Positions 52,500-61,913 of a stretch of DNA of 64,000 nucleotides are shown piece by piece. The translations under genes and the position numbers were made by a program. The notes below the pieces were generated by a model that saw only the letters and a program-made list of their open reading frames with translations, made no database searches and was not told the DNA's origin. Source of the DNA: Flavobacterium cupriresistens (GTDB lineage: Bacteria; Bacteroidota; Bacteroidia; Flavobacteriales; Flavobacteriaceae); NCBI RefSeq assembly GCF_020911925.1, contig NZ_CP087134.1, positions 558,001 through 622,000 of the forward strand, read 5' to 3'. Within the stretch, counting starts at the first letter, position 1. Every line of letters starts with the position of its first letter.

Positions 52500-53350
52500 T
52501 ATTTAACTTTTATAAAGTTGTTTAAATGTTTGAAATAAAATTCTTTGTCATCATACATAATAAAATGTAATCCTTTAGCCGCATATTGAAGGTTAGCGGT
52601 TTTAAGATTTTTATACTGCGCTTCGATAGCCGGTTTTATATTTGCAAAATAAGACTCTAATAAAATCAATGCGGGACATTTTATGGCAGCAATCTTATCT
52701 CTTAAATCTGTGTTCGAAAAATCACAATACATCTCAGCAAAAGTCTTTCTGTCCGATTTCGCACTCCAACCCAACAACAAGTCATGTTTAGAAGCATCTT
52801 CAGTCAATCTTACCAAATATTTCTTTTGATTTTCCAAAAACTGTTCGTCGGTCATGCCGGTCATTTGATCCACAATTGGCTTACAGTCGTTATTTACTTT
52901 TGGCTTAAAAGAGGCATCCATCAAAGCCGCGAGGCAAGGAACGGCATCAACAACAACTATTCTGTCAGCCAGATCGGGATAATCTGCAGCAATTGCCAAA
53001 GCTAATCCTCCGCCCATACTGTGACCAATTATAATCGGTTTCTCGATTTTATTGTCTTTTATATAACCCGCTATAGCATCTTCCCAATTTTTAAAAGAAG
53101 CATTGGACTGTGGCTGCACACCGGCGAATCCTGCCATGGTAAGCGTATAACATGTAAAATTCTTTTCGAAATTAGCTTTTGTATCGTTCCATACTTCTCC
53201 CGAAGAAGCAAAACCCGGAATAAATAAAATAGCCTGTTTTCCTTTTCCCGATTTAACAACCTCAAAAGGATATGATTTTGTTTGTGCAAACACATTTAAA
53301 CATACTGCAGAAAATAATAACGCGATAACCAGGATGATATACTTTTTCAT
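52499..53350 (-). CDS. Exported alpha/beta hydrolase
   Basis: A 283-residue protein with a signal peptide (YIILVIALLFSAVCLNVFAQ). The alpha/beta-hydrolase fold has the nucleophile elbow GHSMGGG (Ser near residue 114), an acidic residue probably near 230 (ALILLESYFAN) and His near 262 in GLHFIMYDD. The substrate is not known; possibilities are esters, lipids or peptides in the envelope. It overlaps the ECF sigma factor gene by one base and is its first operon partner, so it may be a target or a sensor of the same regulation. Confidence 0.85.
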   Translation of the reverse strand: MKKYIILVIALLFSAVCLNVFAQTKSYPFEVVKSGKGKQAILFIPGFASSGEVWNDTKANFEKNFTCYTLTMAGFAGVQPQSNASFKNWEDAIAGYIKDNKIEKPIIIGHSMGGGLALAIAADYPDLADRIVVVDAVPCLAALMDASFKPKVNNDCKPIVDQMTGMTDEQFLENQKKYLVRLTEDASKHDLLLGWSAKSDRKTFAEMYCDFSNTDLRDKIAAIKCPALILLESYFANIKPAIEAQYKNLKTANLQYAAKGLHFIMYDDKEFYFKHLNNFIKVK

Positions 53351-53965
53351 TTTTAATAGCTTTTTAAATTGTTAATGAATCAAATTCGCCTTTTGGATAC
53401 GGGAAAAATCAAAATGTTACAAATTTTAGAAAATAAAATTAAAATTCAATTTTTTAAATTCCAAATTCCAATTTTTGACGACATCGTAGAGACGCACTGC
53501 TGTGCGTCTCTACCATTGTGCGTCTCTGCCATTGTGCGTCTCTGCGGTGCGGGTAAATTTTAACACGGATTGCACGGATTTGCACGGATTGTTTTTTTGA
53601 AAATTTGCGATGAAAAAAAATTTCGCCGCGAATTACACGAATCTCCACGAATTGATTTGTGGTCATTCGTGAAATTTGTGACATAAAAAAGTAGAGACGC
53701 ACAGCAGTAGAGACGCACAATGGTAGAGACGCACTGCTGTGCGTCTCTACGGAGGCACGTCAATACCGTATGATTAAATTTCAACACGAACTGCACGGAT
53801 TTCCACGGATTGTTTTTTGAAAATTTGTGGTAAAAAAATTCCGCCGCGAATTGCACGAATCTTCACGAATTAATTTGCAAAAATTCGTGTAATTCGTGGC
53901 AAAAAAAAATTCCAAATCCCAACAGAATTGGAATTTGGAATTTAAAATATTGGAATTTACTCCCT
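53351..53965. repeat. Repeat-rich spacer between the hydrolase gene and leuS
   Basis: No gene is supported in these 615 bases. GTAGAGACGCAC palindromes lie at 53486-53513 (perfect, 12-bp arms) and 53691-53750 (three heads then one tail). A ~120-bp element begins AACACGGATTGCACGG at 53562-53681 and recurs in degenerate form at 53783-53901. AAATTCCAAATTCC repeats flank the whole at 53455 and 53908. Frames crossing this stretch only translate the repeats. Confidence 0.85.
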
Positions 53966-56869
53966 TTATCCGACCAAATTAATGATCTTCCCGGGAACAA
54001 TAATCACTTTATTTGGAGTTCTTCCTTCTAATTGACGTTGTGTTCTTTCATCTTTCATAATGATTTCTTCGATTTGTGCTGCCGTTAAATCTAGCGGTAA
54101 CTCGATAGTGAAACGCATTTTCCCATTAAATGAAACCGGATATTCTTTACTGCTTTCTACCAAATAGTTCGGTTCAAAAACAGGGAAAGCAACTGTCGAA
54201 ATCGAAGTCGTATGTCCTAACAAACTCCAAAGCTCTTCTGCAATATGCGGTGCATAAGAAGAAACTACAATTGCCAATGGCTCTAGAATAGCACGTGAAT
54301 GACAATTTTGAGTCGACAATTCATTCACACAAATCATAAACTGAGAAACAGAAGTGTTAAAAGAGAAATTCTCGATATCCTCTGCTACTTTTTTAATCGT
54401 TTTGTGCAATGATTTTAGATTGTCTTTTGTTGGCTCTTCATTCGTTATAATCAAACCATTGTCATCAAAATACAAACGGCATAATTTTTTAAGGAATCCG
54501 AAAACACCTGAGATACCAGCGGTATTCCAAGGTTTTGCCTGCTCCAACGGACCTAAAAACATTTCATACAAACGCAATGTATCTGCTCCGTATTCATTAC
54601 AAATATCATCCGGTGTTACTACATTGTATTTCGATTTTGACATTTTTTCAACCTCGCGGCCTACAATGTATTTTCCGTTATCATCTAAAATAAACTCAGC
54701 ATCAGCATAATCCTCTCTCCAGGCTTTGAATCTTTCAATATCTAGTTCATCAGATGAATTTACCATTGAAACATCAGCATGAATTGGCTGTACGCTCTGA
54801 TCTCCAATTTTACTCTTAGACACAAAGCTATTTGTCCCTTCAACTCTATAAACAAAAGCACTAGTCCCTAAAATCATTCCCTGATTGATCAGTTTTTTGA
54901 ATGGTTCTTCGGTTGGAGCGAATCCTTTGTCTTTTAAGAATTTATTCCAGAAACGAGAATATAGTAAATGTCCGGTTGCGTGTTCGCTTCCACCAATATA
55001 CAAATCAACACTTTCCCAGTATGCTAAAGCTTCTTTGCTTGCAAATTCGGTTTCGTTGTGTGCATCCATATAACGCATCCAATACCATGAACTTCCAGCC
55101 CAACCCGGCATCGTGTTTAACTCTAAAGGGAAAATCGTTGCATGGTCAACTAAATCAGTATCCACAACTTTATTCTCCTTGGTATCCCAAGCCCAAACTG
55201 CTGCGTTACCTAAAGGAGGCAAACCGTCTTCGGTTGGTAAATATTTCTCTACTTCCGGCAAAATAATTGGCAAATGTTGTGCGTCAATCATTTTCGGAAG
55301 ACCGTTTACATAATATACAGGAAAAGGCTCTCCCCAATAACGCTGACGCGAAAATACGGCATCACGCAAACGGTAATTGGTCTTTCCTGTTCCTTGTTCA
55401 ATTTTCTCTAATTCAGCAATTGCTTTTTGAGTAGCTGCTTTATAATTTAATCCGTTTAAGAAATCAGAATTAGCGATTTCAACGTTATCTTTTGAACCGT
55501 AAGCTGCCTCAGAAATATCGACATTCGCGAAAATATTTTTGATTTCCGGCATTCCGTTTTGACCTTTAAAGAAATTTGCAAAAGCATAATCCCTCTCGTC
55601 TCCACAAGGAACTGCCATTACAGCACCGGTACCATAACCTGCCAAAACATAATCCCCAATCCAAACCGGAATTGGCTCTTTTGTAAACGGATGTTCTGCA
55701 TAAGCTCCGGTAAATACTCCCGAAATAGTCTTAACATCAGCCATACGTTCACGCTCCGAACGTTTTGCTGTTTTCTCGATATACCCCTCAATAGCCGCTT
55801 TTTGTTCCGCAGTTGTAATTTCAGCTACCAAAGGATGCTCCGGAGCCAAAGTCATAAACGTAACTCCAAAAATAGTATCAGGACGCGTGGTAAACACTTC
55901 GATAAATTTTGTTTCAGGTTTCACGTTTGAAGTTTCCACCTCTTGAGAGTTGAAACTTGAAACTTGAAACTTAACCATCGCACCAACAGATTTTCCAATC
56001 CAGTTGCGTTGGCTTTCTTTGATGCTTTCGCTCCAGTCAATATCATTTAGACCTTGTAACAAACGCTCTGCATAAGCAGAAATACGCATGCTCCATTGGG
56101 TCATTTTTTTACGGATAACAGGGTAACCACCACGTTCCGAAACTCCGTTTATAATTTCATCATTTGCCAAAACCGTTCCTAAACCGGGACACCAGTTCAC
56201 TTCCGTTTCCGCCAAATATGTCAATCGGTATTGTAATATTATTTTTCCTTTTTGATCTACTGAATACGAATTCCATTCGCTTGACGAAAAAGGAGCAATA
56301 TTGTCATCTGAAACGGCTTTTACGTTTGTATTTCCTTCCTTTTCAAAAACAGAAACTAAGGTCGAAATATCTTCGGCTTTATCAGCCTCTTTATTGTACC
56401 ACGAATTAAACAACTGAATGAAAATCCACTGTGTATGTTTGTAATAATCCGGATTTGATGTACGAACTTCTCTCGCCCAATCAAATGAAAATCCAATTTT
56501 ATCCAATTGTTTTCTGTATCCGGCAATTTCTTTTCCTTCTTTATCTACTCCACCGTCAATATTCACACGCGTAGTATCTTCGGGACGTTGCCCGGTTTGA
56601 ATGGCATATTGTTCTGCCGGCAATCCGAAACTGTCGTAACCCATCGGGTGCAAAACATTAAAGCCCTGATGTCTTTTGAAACGCGAATACACGTCTGAAG
56701 CAATATATCCGAGTGGATGTCCGACATGTAATCCAGCACCGGATGGATATGGAAACATATCTAATACGTAGTGTTTTGGTTTGTCAGAATTATTTACGGC
56801 TGCAAAAGTTTGATTATCGGCCCAATATTTTTGCCACTTGGCTTCTATTTCGTTCGGATTGTATTTCAT
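53966..56869 (-). CDS. leuS: Leucyl-tRNA synthetase
   Basis: A 967-residue class I synthetase. The HIGH motif is HVGH in FPYPSGAGLHVGHPLGY (residues 38-54), the KMSKS loop is VEKMSKSKYNVV, and the editing domain starts near EVFTTRPDTIFGVTF. It is longer than the ~860-880-residue bacterial norm, with the Bacteroidota-type extra segments. One segment (residues about 298-316, KFQVSSFNSQEVETSNVK) is encoded by a repetitive AAACTTGAAAC-type sequence at 55925-55975, suggesting in-frame acquisition of a dispersed repeat. Its promoter is at the edge of the upstream repeat region. Confidence 0.96.
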   Translation of the reverse strand: MKYNPNEIEAKWQKYWADNQTFAAVNNSDKPKHYVLDMFPYPSGAGLHVGHPLGYIASDVYSRFKRHQGFNVLHPMGYDSFGLPAEQYAIQTGQRPEDTTRVNIDGGVDKEGKEIAGYRKQLDKIGFSFDWAREVRTSNPDYYKHTQWIFIQLFNSWYNKEADKAEDISTLVSVFEKEGNTNVKAVSDDNIAPFSSSEWNSYSVDQKGKIILQYRLTYLAETEVNWCPGLGTVLANDEIINGVSERGGYPVIRKKMTQWSMRISAYAERLLQGLNDIDWSESIKESQRNWIGKSVGAMVKFQVSSFNSQEVETSNVKPETKFIEVFTTRPDTIFGVTFMTLAPEHPLVAEITTAEQKAAIEGYIEKTAKRSERERMADVKTISGVFTGAYAEHPFTKEPIPVWIGDYVLAGYGTGAVMAVPCGDERDYAFANFFKGQNGMPEIKNIFANVDISEAAYGSKDNVEIANSDFLNGLNYKAATQKAIAELEKIEQGTGKTNYRLRDAVFSRQRYWGEPFPVYYVNGLPKMIDAQHLPIILPEVEKYLPTEDGLPPLGNAAVWAWDTKENKVVDTDLVDHATIFPLELNTMPGWAGSSWYWMRYMDAHNETEFASKEALAYWESVDLYIGGSEHATGHLLYSRFWNKFLKDKGFAPTEEPFKKLINQGMILGTSAFVYRVEGTNSFVSKSKIGDQSVQPIHADVSMVNSSDELDIERFKAWREDYADAEFILDDNGKYIVGREVEKMSKSKYNVVTPDDICNEYGADTLRLYEMFLGPLEQAKPWNTAGISGVFGFLKKLCRLYFDDNGLIITNEEPTKDNLKSLHKTIKKVAEDIENFSFNTSVSQFMICVNELSTQNCHSRAILEPLAIVVSSYAPHIAEELWSLLGHTTSISTVAFPVFEPNYLVESSKEYPVSFNGKMRFTIELPLDLTAAQIEEIIMKDERTQRQLEGRTPNKVIIVPGKIINLVG

Positions 56870-56871
56870 TT

Positions 56872-56911
56872 TGTGAGTTGCTGAGTTACTGAGTAACTGA
56901 GTTGCTAAGTT
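56872..56911. repeat. GAGTTGCTGAGTTACTGAGT repeat in the leuS 5' leader
   Basis: A short tandem-like repeat of TGAGTTGC/TGAGTTAC/TGAGTAAC lies directly upstream of the leuS ATG, within its predicted mRNA leader. The same motif occurs at 5339-5367. Confidence 0.7.
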
Positions 56912-56935
56912 TTAATGCATTATGTAATAAGATCG

Positions 56936-56966
56936 CAAATTTACATTTATTACAGATTGTAACAAA
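56936..56966 (-). promoter_or_regulatory. Promoter of leuS
   Basis: On the minus strand TTTG (56963-56966), exactly 19 bases, then TAAATTTG (56936-56943): a perfect consensus match. The leader would be about 60 bases and consist mainly of the GAGTTGC repeat. Confidence 0.75.
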
Positions 56967-56978
56967 AAGTATTTTAAC

Positions 56979-57735
56979 ACATAAAACAATTAACTCAATG
57001 GGTGCAATTAATTTTAACACATAGAAGCATAGCTAACAAAGCTTAAAAAAGACGTTTCACTCCAAATAAATCACATCAGAGCCTATTTAAATTTCTAATT
57101 CCAAAAAGAAAAAACCACATTAAATTCTTAATCGATCAATATTTCTTTTCAATATAAAAAAATCCGTTTTTATCAGCGTTTTTTGCCCTTGCAAATCCGT
57201 ATAATCCGCGTGCAATTCTGCATAATCTTTACACACAGACATTGCAACCTAATTTCACACACGGATTGAACAGATTCGTTATCACGAAGACGCGGATTAA
57301 AACGGATTTAAAATTCTTTGCGATGAAATCTAAACAAGCGCTTAGAATACATAAAACAATTAACTCAATGAGTGCAATTAATTTTAACACATAGAAGCAT
57401 AGCTAACAAAGCCTAAAAATGAAGTTTCATTCCAAATAAATCACATCAGAGCTTGTTTAAATTTCTGATTCCAAAAAGAAAAACCAAACTAAATTCTAAA
57501 ACGTAAAAATAAAACTACCCCATCTTAATCGATCACTATTGCTTTTCAATATAAAAAAATCCGTTTTTGTCAGCGTTTTTGCCCTTGCAAATCCGCATAA
57601 TCCGCGTCCAATTCTGCATACTCTTTACATAGAGAACTTGCAACTTAATTTCAGACACGGATTGAACAGATTCGTTATCACTAAGACGCGGATTAAAACG
57701 GATTTAAAATTCTTTCCGATGAAATTTAAACAAGC
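56979..57735. repeat. Direct duplication of a ~370-bp intergenic block
   Basis: Copy 1 (56979-57339) and copy 2 (57349-57735) share long identical stretches, such as TTAACTCAATG, CACATCAGAGC, AATCCGTTTTT and GGATTAAAACGG. Copy 2 has an extra ~26 bases near 57499. The content is mainly CGGATTAAA- and AATCCGC-type dispersed repeats, with no coding frame that survives in both copies. The rest of 56870-57986 shows no gene. Confidence 0.85.
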
Positions 57736-57986
57736 ATTATGACTACATGAAAAAATTGTGATTTCCTTGAAACATCTCAAATAGCAGATCCTAAATCTAT
57801 GTCTCTATGTGTTAAATAAATTTAGCGAAATAACCCCAAATGCGTTAAATTTTAATTTCTTCATTCTTATTCCGACAAAATGCAACACTAAAATTGCTTA
57901 TATTGTACAAAAGTTAAAACTTTGATCGTTATTAACTTTAAATAAAGAAATTGTTTATTATTTTTACCACATAATTTAAGCAAACT

Positions 57987-58862
57987 ATGAGTTCTAACTT
58001 TGATAAATTTCAAAAGCGCAGGTTAATTTCCTCTTATTTTTCGGTTGTATTAAGTGTCTTTCTGGTACTATTCCTTTTAGGAGTATTGGGATTGTTCATC
58101 GTTAATTCTAAAAAACTGGCAGACGATTTTAAAGAAAAAATCGCCATGACTGTTTTCTTTAAAAACGAAGCGAATGACAGTGTTATAAAAGCCTTTAATA
58201 CCGAACTAAAAAGAGCTCCTTTTGCAAAATCATACGTTTATGTAACTAAAGAAAAAGCGGCTAAAGAGCATACTGATATAATTGGTGAAGATTTCCTGAC
58301 CTTTTTGGGAGAAAATCCATTATTGAATTCTTACGACATTCACTTCAAAGCGGATTATGTTGAAAGAGACAGCATTCAGAGAATTGAAAGCCATCTGCGT
58401 AAAAACACCATGATTTCCGATATCGTTTATGACAAACAATTGGTCAACTTGGTTAATGACAACATCAAAAAAGTGAGTATGTGGATTTTGATTATCAGCG
58501 GATTCCTGACTGTAATTGCGGTTTTACTAATCAATAGTTCTCTTCGTTTATCGATACATTCTAATCGTTTTATCATTAAAACCATGCAAATGGTTGGTGC
58601 AACAAAATCATTTATCCGTAAACCGTTTGTAATGCGTAGTGTAAAACTAGGCATGTTGGGCGCTGGTCTCGCGATTATTGCCTTGATTGCGCTTTTAGTT
58701 TATGTAGAAACCAATTTCCCGGGACTAGGAATTTTAGACGATAAACTGGTAACCGGTTTGATCTTACTTATTGTTTTCGGATTGGGAGTTTTAATCACCT
58801 GGGTAAGCACACACTTTGCCACACAACGTTTTCTGAATTTAAGAACTGACGACCTTTATTAA
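57987..58862 (+). CDS. ftsX: Cell division ABC-type permease FtsX
   Basis: A 291-residue membrane protein with an N-terminal transmembrane helix (about 17-40), an extracytoplasmic domain (about 45-165) and three further helices near the C-terminus (ILIISGFLTVIAVLLINSSL, then MLGAGLAIIALIALLVYV and LILLIVFGLGVLITWVS). With its ATPase partner FtsE it relays division signals to peptidoglycan hydrolases in the envelope. ftsE is not adjacent, as is common in Bacteroidota. It begins the run ftsX-DUF3098-uppP-truB. Confidence 0.9.
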   Translation: MSSNFDKFQKRRLISSYFSVVLSVFLVLFLLGVLGLFIVNSKKLADDFKEKIAMTVFFKNEANDSVIKAFNTELKRAPFAKSYVYVTKEKAAKEHTDIIGEDFLTFLGENPLLNSYDIHFKADYVERDSIQRIESHLRKNTMISDIVYDKQLVNLVNDNIKKVSMWILIISGFLTVIAVLLINSSLRLSIHSNRFIIKTMQMVGATKSFIRKPFVMRSVKLGMLGAGLAIIALIALLVYVETNFPGLGILDDKLVTGLILLIVFGLGVLITWVSTHFATQRFLNLRTDDLY

Positions 58863-58920
58863 CTTATAAAAACAGTCACAGTCGCAGTTTTCAGTCACTT
58901 TATAATCGAATTTAACAGCA

Positions 58921-59166
58921 ATGAAAAATAATACAACAGAACAAAAACAAGAATTCCTTTTTGAAGGCATCAACTACAAAATCCTTTTGATAGGAATTGC
59001 GGTAATTGCATTGGGTTTTATCTTAATGTCCGGTGGTGGTAGTGATAATCCGAATGTTTTTAACGAAGATATTTTTAACTTCAGACGTATCCGATTAGCT
59101 CCAACAACTGTTTTAATAGGGTTTGGAATCACGATTTACTCGATTTTCAAAAAATCAAAACAATAG
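58921..59166 (+). CDS. DUF3098 membrane protein
   Basis: An 81-residue protein with two hydrophobic helices (YKILLIGIAVIALGFILM, about 19-37, and TTVLIGFGITIYSIF, about 62-76) and a short conserved loop (NFRRIRLAPTTV). This is the Bacteroidota family DUF3098, nearly always found between ftsX and uppP. That fixed neighbourhood suggests a role in division or in undecaprenyl phosphate recycling, but nothing more is known. Confidence 0.88.
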   Translation: MKNNTTEQKQEFLFEGINYKILLIGIAVIALGFILMSGGGSDNPNVFNEDIFNFRRIRLAPTTVLIGFGITIYSIFKKSKQ

Positions 59167-59249
59167 CATTTTATAGATTTTCATTCCGTTTCCTTGCATT
59201 TAATAAAGGCAACCGATCTAAAATCTAAAATCTAAAATCTAAACTTTTA

Positions 59250-60047
59250 ATGAACACATTACAAGCTATTATCCTTGCCATTATTGAAGGAATTACAGAA
59301 TTTTTACCTGTTTCTTCAACTGGTCACATGATTATTGCCTCTTCTTTTTTTGGAATTGCTCATGACGATTTCACTAAACTCTTTACAATAGTTATTCAAT
59401 TAGGCGCCATCCTTTCGGTTGTCGTTTTATATTTCAAACGTTTCTTTCAGACACTTGACTTTTACTTTAAACTTTTAGTCGCTTTTATTCCTGCTGTAGT
59501 TTTAGGATTATTATTAAGTGATTTTATAGACGGATTGCTAGAAAACCCGGTTACAGTTGCCATATCTCTTTTGATTGGGGGACTTATTTTACTAAAAGTT
59601 GACCAATGGTTCAATCAGCCAAATGCAACTGAAGCTTCTCAGGAAATTACCTATTTACAGGCTTTCAAAATAGGCCTTTTTCAATGTATTGCCATGATCC
59701 CCGGAGTTTCCAGAAGTGGTGCCAGTATTGTGGGCGGAATGTCGCAAAAACTAAGTCGTACTACCGCAGCCGAATTTTCGTTTTTCCTTGCTGTCCCAAC
59801 CATGTTAGGCGCAACGGTAAAGAAATGTTACGACTATTACAAAGACGGTTTTGTATTATCTCACGATCAAATCAATCTGTTAATTATTGGAAACATTGTA
59901 GCTTTCATTGTAGCACTTTTAGCCATTAAAACTTTCATTGGTTTCCTTACTAAAAACGGTTTCAAAGTATTTGGTATTTATCGAATAATTGCCGGAATCA
60001 TTTTATTGGCCATTCACTTTTTCATTCACCCGCTTACCATTATATAA
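59250..60047 (+). CDS. uppP: Undecaprenyl-diphosphate phosphatase
   Basis: A 265-residue polytopic enzyme that recycles the undecaprenyl carrier for cell wall synthesis; it is also called bacA for the bacitracin resistance it confers when overexpressed. The two catalytic motifs are [14 protein letters not shown] (residues 14-27) and PGVSRSGAS (about 151-159). Its stop codon overlaps the ATG of truB by one base (TAATG), so the two are translationally coupled. Confidence 0.95.
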   Translation: MNTLQAIILAIIEGITEFLPVSSTGHMIIASSFFGIAHDDFTKLFTIVIQLGAILSVVVLYFKRFFQTLDFYFKLLVAFIPAVVLGLLLSDFIDGLLENPVTVAISLLIGGLILLKVDQWFNQPNATEASQEITYLQAFKIGLFQCIAMIPGVSRSGASIVGGMSQKLSRTTAAEFSFFLAVPTMLGATVKKCYDYYKDGFVLSHDQINLLIIGNIVAFIVALLAIKTFIGFLTKNGFKVFGIYRIIAGIILLAIHFFIHPLTII

Positions 60048-60742
60048 TGACTCCTGAAGAATATTTAAACGGACAGGTTTTATTGATCGACAAACCTTTA
60101 AAATGGAGTTCGTTTCAAGCAGTCAATAAATTAAAATACCTTTTAATCAACAAAGTTGGACTTCCAAAAAAGTTCAAGATCGGTCATGCGGGAACGTTAG
60201 ATCCTTTAGCGACCGGATTATTATTGATCTGCACCGGAAAATTCACCAAAAGTATTTCTGAATTGCAAGGTCAGGCCAAAGAATATACGGGGACTTTTTA
60301 TATTGGAGCCACTACTCCATCTTACGATTTAGAAACCGAAATCGATCAGACCTTTCCAACCGAGCATATCGATGAAACGCTGATTCATGAAACGGTAAAA
60401 CAATTTTTAGGTGAAATTGATCAAAAACCGCCTATTTTTTCTGCCATTAAAAAAGACGGTGTTCGTTTGTACGAACATGCGCGTGCTGGAGAAACTGTTG
60501 AAATCGCAAGCAGAAAAACAACCATTCACGAGTTTGAAATTACGCGAATTGCATTGCCGGAAATTGATTTTAGAGTAGTTTGCAGTAAAGGAACTTACAT
60601 TCGCTCCCTGGCTTTTGATTTTGGGAAAGCAATGAATTCGGGTTCACACCTAACTGTTTTACGCCGAACTAAAATTGGTGACTACGATGTAAAAAACGCC
60701 ATCGACATCACTTTGTTTGAAGAAACTCTGGAACAAAAATAA
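60047..60742 (+). CDS. truB: tRNA pseudouridine synthase B
   Basis: A 231-residue enzyme making pseudouridine-55 in the T loop of tRNAs. The catalytic Asp is Asp52 in HAGTLDPLATG. LLIDKPLKWSSFQ and KGTYIRSLAFDFG are the other family motifs. It is shorter than the ~300-residue E. coli form because the C-terminal PUA-like domain is absent. The coupled uppP-truB order is typical of the lineage. Confidence 0.94.
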   Translation: MTPEEYLNGQVLLIDKPLKWSSFQAVNKLKYLLINKVGLPKKFKIGHAGTLDPLATGLLLICTGKFTKSISELQGQAKEYTGTFYIGATTPSYDLETEIDQTFPTEHIDETLIHETVKQFLGEIDQKPPIFSAIKKDGVRLYEHARAGETVEIASRKTTIHEFEITRIALPEIDFRVVCSKGTYIRSLAFDFGKAMNSGSHLTVLRRTKIGDYDVKNAIDITLFEETLEQK

Positions 60743-61104
60743 GACATCAAGCACATTACAAAAGACAATAGTAATGTGCCTACCCTTAAATTAGAATAGT
60801 GCCATTTTTATCCCCGCTGTTGTTTTGGACTAGTAGTGAGTCGCTTTTTCACTTCCAAACAAAAAACCTGAAATAAAATCATAAAACCTTTCGAATAACT
60901 TTTTCATAATGGTGGTATTTTTTAGTTGTTAAATAATAAAAACACCAATAAAAAGAGCAAATAAAAAGTAAATAATAGAATTGGGATTCCTCAAGCAAGA
61001 TACAAAATGTATTAAAATAAAAAAAACATTTTAATACATTTTAAATATTTAGCCTATTTAATATCAACCAATTAGCAGTAAATTAAGGGCATCACAACCC
61101 AAAA
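60743..61104. other. Gene-free stretch after truB
   Basis: A perfect 9-bp hairpin GCACATTAC/GTAATGTGC (60751-60759 and 60771-60779) lies 8 bases after truB, without a T run; it may still end or stabilise the transcript. The remainder, to 61104, is AT-rich with no gene or repeat that I can support. Confidence 0.6.
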
Positions 61105-61722
61105 TTACAGGCGATCGTATTTGATATTCTCCATAATCTCCAGTAATTCTTCCTGAACAGAAAGTCCTTTGTCTGCCAGATACCACAACTGCAAATCGGT
61201 TTTGATTTTTTCATCAATTACACCAAACTCTTTTTTATAGTTTGCCATTAATTCTGTGGCTCCTTTGGGTCTTGGTCCCCAATCGGTACGGACAATTCCG
61301 GCTTCTTTACAAATCACAATGACTTTGGGTATTGCCCTTCCTCCGTTTGTTAAATAATGACTCATTAATTCATCATTTTCATCACGCAAAACAATTCGCA
61401 GATCAACTTTTTTATCTGATGATGAGGCCATCTTATTTAGTATAGGAAGTATTTGAGCTGCATCACCGCACCAGCCTTCAGAAATTACCAACCAAATATA
61501 ATGATTCTCCAGTTTTTGAAGTTTTTCGATTGTTTCTTCCGAAATTTTTATTGTTTTCTCCAATCGGTTCATTCGGGCTTCATTGAGACTTGTATAATGC
61601 GTTAAACTTTCAGATTGTTCATTGCCTGTTGATTTTCCGTCGGATAATAAATCCGTAACAAGTTTTCGATATTCAGAATAAGAGTGACTATTGAATAATG
61701 CTTTGGCTACAATACTTTTCAT
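61105..61722 (-). CDS. Thioredoxin-like protein with single-Cys active-site motif
   Basis: A 205-residue protein with a thioredoxin fold. The active-site position reads SEGWCGDAAQILP, near residue 77, so the second Cys of the usual CxxC is replaced. The cis-Pro region appears as GRAIPKVIVI, and FGVIDEK follows. Such proteins cannot act as ordinary dithiol reductants. They may be monothiol reductases, peroxidase-like proteins or binding proteins. No signal peptide is seen, so a cytoplasmic place is likely. It is a single gene. Confidence 0.85.
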   Translation of the reverse strand: MKSIVAKALFNSHSYSEYRKLVTDLLSDGKSTGNEQSESLTHYTSLNEARMNRLEKTIKISEETIEKLQKLENHYIWLVISEGWCGDAAQILPILNKMASSSDKKVDLRIVLRDENDELMSHYLTNGGRAIPKVIVICKEAGIVRTDWGPRPKGATELMANYKKEFGVIDEKIKTDLQLWYLADKGLSVQEELLEIMENIKYDRL

Positions 61723-61883
61723 ACTTAATTTGTTTAGAATACCATAAAAATACGATTTTTAAAAAGACCTTGAATTGATTTTTATCACATTCAAAAGAAA
61801 TAAAACCGGACTCCTCTCAAAAGAGCAAAGTATACAATCCGAAATTATTTTTAAAACACTATTTCTAAAAATCAGAATATGTC

Positions 61884-61891
61884 TATATTTG
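61884..61891 (+). promoter_or_regulatory. -7 element of pyrH
   Basis: TATATTTG is a perfect TAnnTTTG, 22 bases before the pyrH ATG. No TTG is found at the expected distance. Confidence 0.6.
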
Positions 61892-61913
61892 CACAAATTA
61901 ACGCAAGACACAC

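Noticed and set aside
53454..53856. ORFs rich in Arg, Cys and Val on the minus strand
   Set aside because: They translate GTAGAGACGCAC and CACGGATT repeats, not protein-coding sequence.
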